A DNA stretch of 64,000 nt from Trichosphaerium sp. ATCC 40318 (lineage: Eukaryota > Discosea > Flabellinia > Trichosidae): contig JALMLS010000505.1 in NCBI GenBank assembly GCA_038496445.1, positions 1 to 64,000 on the forward strand, written 5' to 3'. The translations under genes were made by a program, and so were the position numbers. The notes beneath the pieces were generated by a model. The model was not told the origin of the DNA and ran no database searches. It saw only the letters and a program-made list of their open reading frames with translations. Each line of letters begins with the position of its first letter. The first letter of the stretch is position 1. Shown in pieces: positions 50,072 through 62,228 of the stretch.

Positions 50072-52058
50072 TCATACGTTCTGATTAGTGGTCTCCAAGC
50101 TTTGATTATGAGTATGAGAGGTAACAGTTGACGTCTTAGAATTGACATTACCACTTGTACGGTTTGTCTTATTGCTTGATTTCTTGCTGAACAATGTAGA
50201 GATGTGTAGTGTACTGATAAGTAAAAATGCATACATAGTTAAACATAGCACAATAACTCTACCAACAGGGGATCTTCTCGCTGTGTTTCCAATAAAAATA
50301 TAGCCAAAAGTGACAATCGTGTAAAAGAATAATAGCATAGCCATAGCAAGAGATTTATACATGATCTACAAATTGAGTTAGAACAGCAAAAAAAAAAAGA
50401 AGAAAAAAACTGGAAAAACATTATTAGCTAACGCGTACAATTCGTAGATGTTTTACGTTTGCTGTGCGTGCAAGGCGCCTTGTTCTATATGTAACTCGAA
50501 CAGCTGTTATCGCAAAGAAAACACAAACAGCGACAAGAATAATAGATAGAACAATGTAGGAAATCGAGTTTGGGAAAGCAGACTTAAACAACGGTCAGTG
50601 AATGATACTAGACCTTAAACTTACCACAAAAGCGCCTAGCGTGGCAGCAAGCATTAGGAATAAAAATACACCGAAAAGTATAGCCATAGTTCCTTTGTAT
50701 CTACTCAAGAACATGTTGACGTTAACCTTGCTATTCTTTAGGAGTTTATGCCAGTACATAGTAACTAGCATGAGAGCACTTAATGCAAATGTATTTGCAA
50801 GAAAAATTAAGAACTGTGATACTGAAGCCGGATATATTCTCTTTGAATCCCAAGGATCGACTCCGTATAATATAACTCGAGCTATGTAACTTGTTAGTAA
50901 CAGCAAATAAGTCAAAAAAAATCGTTGTAGATATAATTGTTTTGAACCAAAAAACACGGTCTTGCTTACTGATATTATTTAGTACTTCTAGTGTAAGAAC
51001 TATCATCGGTACGCTGAAGTTTTTAGTTGGAGATTTGTAACCAAGAAACAGCTTGTACAGCGCATAAATCTTAAAGCAAAATAAGAAAAAAATACGATAT
51101 TCAGTAAAGCAAAAGCAAACATACAATATTAAGGCTCGCCCATAACCCCATTACTCCGTGGACACTTAAAGCAAACATTTTACTAGCATACATCTTAACG
51201 AAAGGGTTTTCTTCTAAAGAAAGAAATGAGAACCGCTTGACATCGGTTTCAAAACATACCCGGATAAACAGTAGCATTTTCACATGTTTTATTTGCCATT
51301 GCCACTTTAATCCACTCCACGTCTTCAGCTAATTGTAGCGTTAATCTAAAAACTCTCTTACGGAAAGCCTCTTCGAGGCCAAGATATCGTACGGTCAACT
51401 TCAACGGTTGGTACTGTTAAGTCATCATTAGATGATCCGTCAGTTGTCATGTACCCTAAAAATAATTTGTCAACTCACAACACATTTATTGTGTTCACCT
51501 ACCTTGCCCATATGAATCATCTGATATTATTAACGCCAACAGACCCGGTATTTGGTGATAAGGCCTTATTACATCAGTATATGCGATGACAAACTCGAAC
51601 ACTTTTTTTTTTTTGAAGTTTACCTTACAAGCGCTTCTATTGTGTTTTCATTACCACGTTCAATAATAAGGATTTTTCCAGTCAAGTCAGTAGCTGTATG
51701 GTTAAACGTCAAAGATCCCTTCACGGAAGTCCATTCACCAACGCCAGAAAACCTATAACAAAATTAGTACTTGTTCTCCCAAATCACGTTTTTTGGGTTC
51801 GGCTTTTTTTTTATTGGCGCTTGCCAATACAGCACACACCGTGATGTAGCTTTAAAAAAATACTTCCAAATTGAAATTTACTTACGGATAATTTATTGAG
51901 GGTGCTTCAACCCCGCCGCACGTCAGAGCGCATAAAGCTGTACTACAATACATGCTTATAATCTATTAAAATATAAATTAACTAAGCCCAAATTCTAATC
52001 CTTCAAACTTTTTACTTACAACACAGAAGGCAATAGTAGTAATAGTTCCCAAACGCAT
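50072..52058 (-). CDS. Multi-pass membrane protein with PA-like ectodomain (putative 7TM receptor)
   Basis: It starts MRLGTITTIAFCVIISMYC, a signal peptide. The ectodomain has FSGVGEWTSVKGSLTFNHT, TGKILIIERGNENTIEALV, IPGLLALIISDDSYG and DDLTVPTVEVD, which fits a protease-associated (PA) domain. About seven hydrophobic segments follow (51.2 to 50.1 kb), among them MFALSVHGVMGLWASLNI, YLLLLTSYIARVILYG, FLIFLANTFALSALMLVTMY and AILFGVFLFLMLAATLGAF. The tail is Ser/Thr/Asn-rich and ends ETTNQNV. PA domain plus seven helices suggests a sorting receptor or GPCR-like protein. I cannot name the subfamily. More than eight short introns occur, and some exon edges are uncertain. Confidence 0.6.
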
Positions 52059-52820
52059 TATATTTTCTAAAAACGTTAACGTGTGTTCGGGTTGGAATAG
52101 TCAGTTTTTTTTGAACTTAACGTTTTTCTCCGTGCGAAGCACGTGCAGTTCTTGCAGGTTTTATACATTGTCGAATCATCTCCGGGAAACAAGTAATATT
52201 GCGGCATCAATTCACCTCACTGCATGGCGAAGTACAAAATTTTATAGCGGGGTTTAAAGAGCATTTGACACACAATAAGAACTTCCTCAAAGAACCCAAA
52301 TTGTATAATGGTTTTTTTTGCTTGTGCTAACAGAATGACAACAGTTACAAGCGAACGTTGATTGGTTCACAACAGTGACTCGGCTCCCTCGGGCGTTATT
52401 GGGAGATAATCCTGAGCTTATTTGTCCTTTTTCAACCACGTTTGGGTCATGTGGTTGATAACAAATTCCAAAATGACCGCTCTTGTCTTACTCATCTTAC
52501 TTCGACACTGGGTATAAAATACACTTTCGTACCTGTACACCTTCATACTCCTTGAAGTACAACTACATTGTTCCACTGTATTGTTAGCTAATAGCAAAGA
52601 GCTATTTTGAAACGTGTACAGCACGTGAGACACATTGTTCAGGCAAATTTATTTGCTCTAAAAAAAGAAAACAACCACAAAGCAAACAATGTTGTTAAAT
52701 AAGGGTAAATTTTATACATAATACAAGTTATTTACAAAAGGGATTAGCCAAGCGTGAAGTAATTTCTGCAGGCTCTACACCTGTCTTATTTTTTTTGGCT
52801 AATCCATCCAAGACTGATTT
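52059..52820. other. Intergenic, nothing recognised
   Basis: This contains CACGTG at 52140 and 52622. A 71-codon minus-strand frame at 52418-52633 shows no family features. No repeats are recognised. Confidence 0.35.
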
Positions 52821-54410
52821 TTAATTCGGTGATGACTTTCGGCATCTTGCCAAAAACTTAAACTCGTCGCCACGCATTGAAGATCTGTATTTTTTTCTCG
52901 GGTTGTTTATGTGCATACCTGCTATAAGAAAGTCTAAAACATTCCTAGCAGTATCAGGAGATTGTTTGTTATCAACAAAGAATACTTCAAGCTGAATATG
53001 TCGTAAGAAGTTTCGGAGTTGTTGTTCTTCTTTAGGTCTGAGTAGATCAACTTTTGTTACAATAAGACATACAATACTCACTATAAAATATAAAACGTCA
53101 GTAACGCTCAAGATACACGAGAGTATGATATTGAAAAACAAAAAAAAAATGCCGACATTGTTTTTGTAGAGTGGCTTGTTTTTTTGTTGATGAATCGTAA
53201 GGAATGCTAGGAAGCGGATCGAGACCTCAACGTACGTGAAAAGGGAACTTGTGATAATAAAACATTTAGCCATTGAATATGACCTAGTCTGTTACTGTCA
53301 CGTCTACAAGGTATCTCTTTAGCGCCAAACTATGATTTTAAACTGTTTGTTACTTACTTTACGAACCGATTTTTTATCCTCCCAGAGAAGCTAGAAAACA
53401 TTCTATGGTATCTTCTCACTCGTTTTGATAGTTTTGTAGCGTCTACAAATATTGCCGCTGAGTCTGGCTTGTGACTTGATTCAATTGAGAAATCATAAGC
53501 ATATGGCGATTTACGCTGTCCTACATGTGCTTCATAGTCCTTGTAGTCTACAAGAAAAAGGTAAGAAGAAATTCTCGTCTCACTCTGTTATCGTAACAAT
53601 TAAAAAAAAGAACTGCAGTTCCTAATAATGCTACAGTAACACTATGACGTCAGTTTTCTCGCGGAGTGTACGCACCAAATCGTGTGCTTAGTCCTTGTTT
53701 ACATAACTTCGATATTAATAGTGATGTGGCCGCGCTGGAGGCTTTTATGATGATAAGCCACGTATTCTATTTTTTTAATCTTTTTTTTATGGCGTACCAC
53801 TGCCAAGAGAGGATATATCAATACCAGGTAGATCATATATCTTAAAAAGGTCATCGTATACACGGAATGAAAGCGGCATAGTACAACCGCTTGGATTCAT
53901 TTTTACACGTGAATCAGAACTAAGAACAGGATCTAGCGCTTGCTATTGATAGTTTAATTAGAATACAGTGGGTTATTACAATAAAATAAAATGTGATGAG
54001 AAGTTCTGAAAAGCAGCTACACAAGATACCGTAGAACGAATGGAATTACTCTTGTTTTTAAAAGCTAGAAGGAAAATAAACAGTGTTCTTTTGGTACATA
54101 AACGTATGTGCAGGTCATGAACAGCTACTACTTTTCATAAAAAACGTGTTTAATGTTTAACACCCTTTTTATAACAAATAAACGTTCATTGTTGATCACT
54201 AAGCTGTGAAATAGATTTTATTCTTTTATGGCGTACCATGAAGCTTGTTTTGCCGCTTCCTTCGTCCCCTAGTAATACTACCTTGTACGCATTTACAAGC
54301 TCCATTGTAGCGTTAGAACTTTTAACAAGACTGCGCTTTGTTAAGCCACTTTGATTAATGAATTGACAAGTTACAGAAGAAGGAGTACCACAACTACGCG
54401 ACCTTGACAT
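52821..54410 (-). CDS. Divergent Ras-superfamily GTPase
   Basis: From MSRSRSCGTPSSVTCQF a Ser-rich N-terminus leads to the P-loop YKVVLLGDEGSGKTSFM. Later exons give VKMNPSGCTMPLSFRVYDD, IYDLPGIDISSLG (DxxG of G3), AAIFVDATKLSKRVRRYHRM and IVTKVDLL (TKxD of G4). The end is FLARCRKSSPN. The G1, G3 and G4 motifs are readable but the switch II Gln is missing (DLPGIDI), and no prenylation cysteines are present. It could be a slow GTPase or a distant Rab/Miro-like protein. The frame is open upstream to 54545, and an in-frame upstream Met or an intron is possible there. Introns have gtacgc and gtatct donors. Confidence 0.65.
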
Positions 54411-54613
54411 TTTTGAATCTCGAACTACCTCATCAGGAAGCCTGCAGGGAGGAAGTACGAGATTTTTTTGCAATGACAGGTGATTTTTTTTCTCAATTTG
54501 CTTTGGTTGACTTTTTTGAATTCTTTGCTTCCAAACCAAGCTCAAAAAAAAAACAAAATGAATCTTGGTACGATGGTTGTTTAGAATGGTTTTTTTTATT
54601 ACAAAGGAACACC

Positions 54614-55538
54614 TTACAGGTACTTCTTAAGCTTTGATCTGTAAAGAAAGTTCATAAGTAAAGAGAACAATAAAACAAGCGAAAACAACGAATGAAAAAG
54701 GGTAGTAGCGAAAACCACAAAAAAAAAAGTTGTCACGTACTTCAAGAACCTTGACGGTGTAACGCATTTTGTAACGTTTGAGTTGTGTAGCACACCATTG
54801 TTCCATGGCCTTAACACGGGCTTTACCTTCAGCGTTAAGAGGACCTGCAGAAAAAAAAATTAGTTTTTTGCTTGTTCGATGAATTTTTACTCTCACGCTA
54901 CTCTAACGGCGTATGGGAGCGCTATTGAAGTAAAATAAAAAGTTTTCGTGAGAGTTTTTTCCGTTCTTGCGTGTAAAGCGCTTCACTCACCTTCAGACAT
55001 AACAAAAACTACACCGTAGTCACCGTAGGTGACAGCAAGATCAGGGGATTGAGCAACACCATCTACGAGTGTGGCCCAAGCTTCACGACGTCTGGTTTGC
55101 CAGTAAGGCTTTAACAAAATATCGTGAGAAGTGTAAAAAGTGTAACCTAATGGTCGTCAGTGAGTTATAGCGAAGATAATTCAAATTGAGTGTTAATCGC
55201 AAATAATTTATGTTTTTTAGTATGCCATAGCGCTGTAGTGTCGAAAATAATGATTTGGTTGAATAGTTGAGCGCAAATGAGAAAAAAGACAAAACTTGCG
55301 CGAAGGAAGTCTTTTTGTTTTATAAGCTCCCTGGCGCGTAGCGGCATCATCTAATCAACAATCGATAAATCGCACCTCCACGGCTGTATCTGTAAAGCAC
55401 TTCAGCTACCTTTTGGGAGCATTTGTTGAGTCTTTCGTAACTCTTTTCAGTTGACCAGGTGGCGCCCTCGAGCAAGATGTTTCTGCAAGAGCCGAATGTA
55501 GCTGGTGGTACGGATTGTGTTTGGGTTACAACAGACAT
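54614..55538 (-). CDS. Small conserved-looking protein, family not recognised
   Basis: About 145 residues in five exons. It starts MSVVTQTQSVPPATFGSC then NILLEGATWSTEKSYERLNK. Next come PLRARELIKQKDFLRA, PYWQTRRREAWATLVDGVAQ, DLAVTYGDYGVVFVMSEGPL and MEQWCATQLKRYKMRYTVK. It ends VLEKYL at 54614. Its codons are richer in C- and G-ending forms (GCC, GTC, CTC, AAC) than those of its neighbours, which suggests high expression. There is no signal peptide or membrane segment. The exon 1-exon 2 junction is ambiguous. It may be a mitochondrial or structural protein; no function is claimed. Confidence 0.65.
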
Positions 55539-55623
55539 GGTAAAACGATACGGTCTTTAGAATAAGATTGCGATACAAATTTTAGCGACTTAATTCTATT
55601 TTACAAAACCTTAAGCCATTTTT

Positions 55624-58018
55624 CTAACACGGCTCTACCTCCATTGATGACTCATCTTGCGGGTACATACGCGAGACAAAGCTGTTTGAGATGTATTTAC
55701 CGTTGGAAAAGGTCGTAAAGTAAGCGCCAAGCTGAATTATGTTAGTATAACGTATTTCGTTTCACGCAGTACCCCTTTATGTTGCACAGGCTCGTGGCTT
55801 ATCGGCCCCATACTGCTTTGAGGGATGTATGCCCAATCTTCATCAGTAATGTTGTTTTCACCCAAAAGTACGAGGTAACTTAGCGAGTTAGCAGGTTAAC
55901 CTTAAAAAAAAACAGAACAAGCGCGTACAATGGTTGATCTTGTTCTGTGTGCGGCTCTTCAGGCCACATTGACTCCCAAGAAGCATCATAAGATGCGCTG
56001 TACCCATAAACTACCATGGGAAATCCTATTCGTACTTTAGTGTACAGCGTTACTACCCAGTCTCCACGTACCCCAATGAGCGTGTAGGACAACAGTACCC
56101 AAACGGTACTTTATTGCACTTGGTGTTTCTCTTTTTATGCCTCTGAGTCGCAAAATGGTTGTTATCACTTTCTCGGTCAAGCCATTTTGATTTCCCGCTC
56201 CTACATGACACCTTGAGAACCAAACACAATTTTTCGGCCACGTACGCCTCAAAAACTCAATCTTAGCATCCACTGTATCCCACATCCCTCTTGCGTGTGC
56301 TATACGCATTCTACCAAGTACTTCATGTACTCTAGCTTGTCTGCGAGCTGATACAATATCTTGATGATCGTATAGATAAAGAAGTGTCATCGGATTTTCG
56401 CATACACCAAAGAGATTGTTTAGTATTCGTGAGTATACCTTTTCATAGAGCCACGTGTTAGAGCAAGGTATTATTGAGTATTAAGACAAGACTAGCATAC
56501 CTCTTTGTTTGAAACAAGTGGAAATAGGTCCATGTCTTGTGGGAGTTGGTATAGGTAGTTTTGCATAAAATATTGCTTTGGTCTTATCGTAAATTTATCG
56601 AAAACATCGATATAAACACTTTGCGACTTCGAATGCCATTGTTAGTAAGACAGAAATATAAATAACAAAAAAAGTTAAGTTTTCAGTCACGTGTTGTAAC
56701 ACGGGTTCTATTTTTAATTGTAATGCAAGTGCACGTACTACTACATTATTTTCGTCTGTACACTGAAATTGTGTGATAAAGTGATAAGGCATGCCAATCT
56801 AGAACGATAGCAATGAGTAAAAAAAAACCATGTTATTTTATTGTACCATCTGTATATTAAGATTTAGTCTCCTGCAGACTGCCTTATAAACCACAGCTAT
56901 GGTTATAGGTATACCCACTTTATTCTCAAGTACTTTGTTAATACAACTATTATCAGGGTGATAGTAATCTGCTGGTTTCTCAAACATTTTACCAAGTAAG
57001 TTATTTACCTACAAAATAAGTACCTATTAGATTACCGGCTTTAATCCATAGTGCTTAAAGAAAGGGAACTGTTCTTATTAAAGAAAAGTATAGGACGCAC
57101 TTTTTTAAGCTTTTCTAAGGGGTTTTTAATTGCATCAAGATTTACGTGTGTATTGATGCCATCTGCAAGGATATCTAACTGATCTTGAATACTCTTAATA
57201 GAGATCTCTGGGTATCTAATCGCAAGTATATTTTAGAACAGAGTGCATAGGTATGGATAGCTTAGGCACACGTACATTTCCCGAGCAAGTATTATTGCAC
57301 CAAATTCGATATCCTGAGTGGTACCGCGTTAGAAATAAAAGGCACAACTGTCTCGGTTTTTTTTTCAAATTCAATAAAGAAGACTTGGTTCTCACCCCTG
57401 AACAGTTGCTCCACATTTTCAAAGCGTCAACATGTGATATATAGTTTAGTGCCTTTCCTGCCCAATGTCCCATTGATAGACACTATGGAGGTTAAGAAAA
57501 AACCTGCTTTTTTTTTGAAGTTCAAAAAAAGGTACTTTGACAGTTCGTCCTTCGTTTGTGGCTTTTAAAAAGTCAATTGTATCATTGCTATCGCGTTGAT
57601 TAGTTTAAACACGTTACTGAAAGCATACCCTAGCGCAGCTAACTGCTTGAAACCTTGTTCGCGTGTACACGGGTGAAAACATAATTTGAGTATGTCTTGC
57701 GCTTTACTGTCCTGTTTATAGCGCTTTGCATATATTTTAAACCAGTCTTGATTACCTAGATCACGAATATCAATAAAATGATTAAATTAATCATTCGTGC
57801 CAGTAGGAGGCCAGTTATTCCCATATCGCCATGTTTTTAAGCATATATTTTGAAAGAGGGCAGTGTCACCTTGTACATGTTATTAGATAGTTTCCAATGG
57901 CTTACTCGCGCGTACGAGAATACTTATACCACGTTTTGCACACTTGCCCACAATTTACAATAGTAACGGGCGGGAGATTTGTAAAGCATGTAACTACTAC
58001 GTCTCGTATATGAGTCAT
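55624..58018 (-). CDS. FBXO21-like protein: F-box, transglutaminase-like SirB1 region, HspQ/YccV domain
   Basis: The N-terminus (MTHIRDVVVTCFTNLPPVTI, GQVCKTWYKYS) is an F-box, followed by a second VCK-W-like piece (NICLKTWRYGNNWPPTG) and DWFKIYAKRYKQDSKAQDIL. The middle has YYHPDNSCINKVLENKVGIP then ITIAVVYKAVCRRLN, the SirB1/transglutaminase-like core. MPYHFITQFQ comes next. The C-terminal RLGTVVLHAHWG, IGFPMVVYGYSASYD and EQDQPLY, then LGAYFTTFSNGKYISNSF and MYPQDE, is the HspQ/YccV-type domain. This order is diagnostic of FBXO21, a ubiquitin-ligase substrate adaptor. Near 57787-57789 (complement) the frame shows TAA after PPTGTND; skipping 37 nt would need a non-GT donor, so it is either a stop or an unusual intron. 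Confidence 0.82.
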
Positions 58019-58857
58019 GTCGTAATAGCAACGTTAAAGTGGTAACTATTGCACTAGCGAAAGTGTCAAGTTCGCCTGTCCTTAATGATTCCGTTCTTTG
58101 CAAAGTTTCGTTTTGTACAAGTCCACTGTGAGAATACTATTGCTTGAAATGAAACAAGAGAAAGGTAATCTAACTGGTTTAGAAGTGAGACGGCTATTCA
58201 GCAATAATAGCATACAAGAAATGGATATTTATTTTCTCTCCTCAACTTTCTTGGTACGTTGTTGATGCCTACTGGTCATTGTAAAAGAGTTCAATTTGAT
58301 GAGTTTTAATCTATATGTAAACATGTGATACATGGATCGTATGTCATTGGAAATAACTATTTCTGGCCACATGTTTAAATGCGAGCCTTAGATATGAACA
58401 CACGTCTTGTTTTGGAATGGAAAGTGGATACCTCAATTGATTTTGTAGTAAGTCAGACATGTCAAATACCGTAACAGTAAACTCACGAGAATTCTACAAC
58501 CAGCTTTGGGCGGTAACTCTATGTTCGTAGTTTAGCTTTTCTTATACTATGCTTCTTGTATTATGTTCAATATTGAAGGATCCATTGATGCAAAAGTCAC
58601 GTTTAATATTGTACTTGGCTCTCCATGTTTAAGTGTTGCATTATCAAATGTCGCGCTCCTATTTAGAGTATTAATACGCTTTTAATTAAACATACAAATC
58701 TAAACATACGATTGTTTCGGTGTTGAAAGCTGAAAGCCTCAGTGCAATTCAAAAAATTTCATCGTATTTGTACGAAATATTATTGAACCTCATTCAATGA
58801 AGTCTGAACGCTTTCTTACCATTTATATTTATATTTTCCAATCGTTGAAAGAACAGG
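58019..58857. promoter_or_regulatory. Divergent promoter region between FBXO21-like and NADAR genes
   Basis: This is the 839-bp interval between two divergently transcribed starts, so it should contain both promoters. No clear TATA element, repeat or CACGTG motif stands out. No open frame with family features is seen. Confidence 0.4.
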
Positions 58858-59699
58858 ATGCTACGTAAATTTGACTCTTTAGACGCTTGGACTAAAATGC
58901 CTGAAGAAAGAAAAATAGCATGCTACAAACTTGACTGGGAATCTGAAGACATACTGTACGCCGTTGTTGCAGCTAGAGTTACATGAGTAAACGTTTAGCC
59001 GCTTTGGAACGTTTGATTTATGTGTTGGAGCTCCTCAACGCATTAAACAGCTGTTTACAGCCGGTAAACACGGCAGCAGCGCAGAATACTCTTTTTTATC
59101 AAATTACTGCGAGGATGAACCTATTACTATCGAAAATATGCCTTGGCGTAGTACAGAGCATTGGTACCAAGTACGAGAAGTTTTAACCCTCGTACGTTGA
59201 CTAACGGGCACAAAAAGGCAAATAAGCTCGAAAAAGGTTCTCCAGAGTACACCTCAGTACGTACAGCAGTATCAGCTGACTTGGCGAGAGCAAGAGCTAG
59301 AAAATTTGAAAAAAATCACGTGCAACAATGGGAACCATACAAAGTACGAAAAAAAAGTGAAATTTCTGTTGTTAGCAGTACTCATTTACACAGACTGCTG
59401 TAGGTGATGAAGGTCGGCCTTTGGCATAAATTTGCCGGTAGTGATTCTCCTAAGGTTTATAGAGAGAAGTTACTTGCAACAGGTACAGTGTTATCATTCA
59501 AATTTTTTGTATTAAAAAACAAGGTGATACTGTTTTGATTGAAGGAAACCGCCGAAGCAACTCTGGAAGTGGTGATAATAAGTGGGGTGCTATATTCAAC
59601 GAAGAGTATACATTTGCATCCGGTTTCAATATCCTTGGGATACTACTTATGGAACTAAGGCAACATATAAGAGATAAACAAGAACATTGCAAATTCTAA
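58858..59699 (+). CDS. NADAR-domain protein (ADP-ribose glycosidase family)
   Basis: It starts MLRKFDSLDAWTKMPEERK. The NADAR domain is clear once introns are removed: FGTFDLCVGAP, EYSFLSNYCEDEP, MPWRSTEHWYQANKLEKG, ADLARARARKFEKNHVQQW, YKVMKVGLWHKFAGSD, REKLLATGDTVLIEGN, DNKWGAIF and SGFNILGILLMELRQHIRD. The pattern F.FLSN...P...E..W.S.EH.YQ..K and the closing WG...G.N.LG..LM..R are signatures. NADAR proteins act on ADP-ribose attached to nucleobases or on related N-glycosides. The start at 58858 gives about 33 residues before the first intron (gtacgc...gtttag). Four introns in all. It fits with the PARP and PARP-finger genes in the same window. Confidence 0.88.
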
Positions 59700-59879
59700 A
59701 GTCGAAGGACAACACTGGCGTATGCATGATTAGTTATGACCAATTACTGAACAATTCTCACGCGCTCAGTATCCTGTCATATATCTACAAATTGTAAGGT
59801 TTCGAAAGAGTGCAGTGATATTAACTTAGTTCTTTTTGTACAAATTGTTTATTTAATTTTAACTTTTTTTTACTACAAT

Positions 59880-61824
59880 TCAACAAACTTCTGTGTGAAG
59901 TCCATCTGGTTTTGAAACCAAGTATGCTGTTAAATCTACTCCTAAAGATTTAAGCTGAGATAGAAATTCAATATCTCTCTTAGCAGCTTCATCTGCTGCC
60001 TGATTAATATGCTTAAGTGTTTCAGCATGTTTTTCTTCCTAATTTATTGATGTGAATACAATAGTGAAGTAACGTGCAAAACTAAGCGTACCTCGAGTGC
60101 AATTTCCAGTTTGGCTAGTTTTATTTTATGTTCAGCTTCTGCAGTTTGTAACTTATTTTCTGTTTTGGCACGCGCTTGTTCGTGATCAAGCTTAGTAAAA
60201 AATGTTAGAAAAAGCAAGAATAAAATAAGAAAAAGAATTTGAAGCCTATTGAGCTTTCACTGTATTTAACAGTTCTTGTCACTGGTTGCGAAAAATATCT
60301 TAAAAAGTATCACTTCGTGTATTTACATACCTTAGAATCAAGAAGCTGTTGCTTCTGTTTATCTTTATCGCCTTCAAGAAGAAGTAAAGCACGTTTTTTT
60401 ATACCTTCATCGACCATTTGTTGCAACGCTTTGCCTGCTTGATATCCTTTAAATACTACTTTATCTACACTACACCCAATGTCTTTTGCCATCTCAAGAG
60501 TATCTTTGTATGTACCAATATCGTTAAGAGACTCTGTCATGCCCTTAAATTTATTGAACTCAACTTTTGCAACAGCTTGAATAATATCTGAAGCTATAGC
60601 ATTTGAAAGGTCGGAAATTGGGTCACCGGATGCGTCTATCATTTGTAATACATCTAAAGCAACTGAATAAGTATCGAACAAAAAGACAGTTGTGTTTACT
60701 ACCAGTAAAACAGTTATTTCGTCAAAAAGAATCGTACCGTTGATGTGGAAAAAAACACGCAAGTTTACGTTAAGTAATGCATCATCTGCAGTTCTTACGT
60801 ACTCAACGTCGACATCCATATTGTCTGGGGTCGTTTGTAGCTTCTTAAAGGATATTCTTTAAAGGAAGTTAGATGCTAGCCTTGGAAGAGAAAATGTGAG
60901 TTACTTACTCATTCCATATAAAGTCATGCATCCACGAATTAGGCGGTGGAATGTAGAACATGGGACCGGTAATTATCTTTCTTTTTACCTTTTTAGAGGT
61001 ACTCTGGCAGTATACCACAAGGCACTAAAGTCAAATTTAGCCGATCAAACTTACAACAGGTCAAGGGTAGTTCCAAAACCAAGTTTTCTTTTTACCTCGT
61101 TCTGATCAATTGTTGTTTTATTCTTGGTAAGAATATGCTTATGTTCTGATGGGTTGAACCATACATCACAAGGACCTGATTTAACATCTTTTTTACCATC
61201 AAGATACTCGATAGAAACAAATTGCTCCGGTGTAGCGGTCAGTCGCGGCTAGAAAATAGAAGTCAAAAAAAAAACGTGTGCGCTGCTTTTTTTGCTTCAA
61301 AAAGTACTTACCAATAAAACGTATTCTGACTTGTACAATGACACTCTCTTAGGACCTGTCACAATAGAGAAACTACCTATTAAACAACGTGAATAGGTAT
61401 TTTGCTAACTAGTCATTGATGAAGCTAAAAAAAGCGTTCAAAAGGCTCTACTTTTGTTCAACGTGTACTGACTGGACGAACTAAAAGAACCAGCTTGCAA
61501 CTTAATTTCGCGCATTCCGTACCTTCCGAGTCCCATACACCAATTTTGGTGTTTTGATCAACTTTAATTGTGCTCCAACCCACGTAAGTTCGTGTAGGAG
61601 TACTGTAATGTGATTGGAGTACGTCTTGGGTGGATGCTCGGTGTGTTGTAGTGCGTTTCTATACGTAAAGTTCATCAAAAACGTTGGTTTCGTATTAAGG
61701 GCATGTATTAACGTACCTGCCAATGCGCAACGGCTTTAGCTGACTTGTTTGCGAATTGCTTTTTAACAGGCGTTCCCAAGCGCACCTCGCTTCTAGGGCA
61801 CAACAGCTCTACTTGTTGACTCAT
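59880..61824 (-). CDS. SPFH/band-7 protein of the vault-like type
   Basis: It starts MSQQVELLCPRSEVRLGTP at 61824. N-terminal beta-rich parts follow: STIKVDQNTKIGVWDSE, GSFSIVTGPKRVSLYKSEY, LLPRLTATPEQFVSIEYLDG and SGPCDVWFNPSEHKHIL. The SPFH part has YVRTADDALLNVNLRVFFHI and SGDPISDLSNAIASDII. A stretch VFKGYQAGKALQQMVDEGIK then KRALLLLEGDKDKQKQQ leads into a Glu/Ala/Lys coiled coil and FLSQLKSLGVDLTAYLV near the end. The order resembles major vault protein shoulder domains and a family of SPFH proteins in bacteria and protists. Such proteins form ring or cage oligomers. No transmembrane anchor is visible, so it is probably soluble or peripheral. It ends GLHTEVC. Confidence 0.72.
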
Positions 61825-62228
61825 TACCGGTCTTCGGTTCCTCCTAGCCCTGTGCGTCAAGTTTCGGCTCATGTTGTTGCTACAGCGTTTATTGGTGACG
61901 TAGTTTTATTAGTCTTAATCGTCAAACGTTTTATTTAGCTGAAGTAGCAATGGTTAGTTAAAAGGAATTCTGTGAAGAGTAAACCGAATATTTGTCAACG
62001 TAGTACCGTACGACCTTTTTTTTTACAAGCGTGGAGGCTAACAGCGTAATACTTTTGACAAAAACTGTCTTACAAATGGTGACAGTACAAGTGACTGTGG
62101 CAAGTGACTTTAAGTTACTGAGTCTAACTACAAATGCAATACCACGTGACAACAGTGTGGGTAACAGTTTCTAATCTCCTTGATTGTTTAGAGCTTACGT
62201 AATATCTAGAATTTCCTTTGTTTCGTTC
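61825..62228. other. Intergenic, nothing recognised
   Basis: This lies between the start of the SPFH gene and the end of the repeat-module gene, both on the minus strand. It contains CACGTG at 62143-62148 and a poly-T run. It should include the promoter of the SPFH gene. Confidence 0.35.

Noticed and set aside
54404-54637. A plus-strand 77-codon frame.
   Set aside because: It is antisense to the N-terminal exon of the divergent GTPase and lacks any family features.
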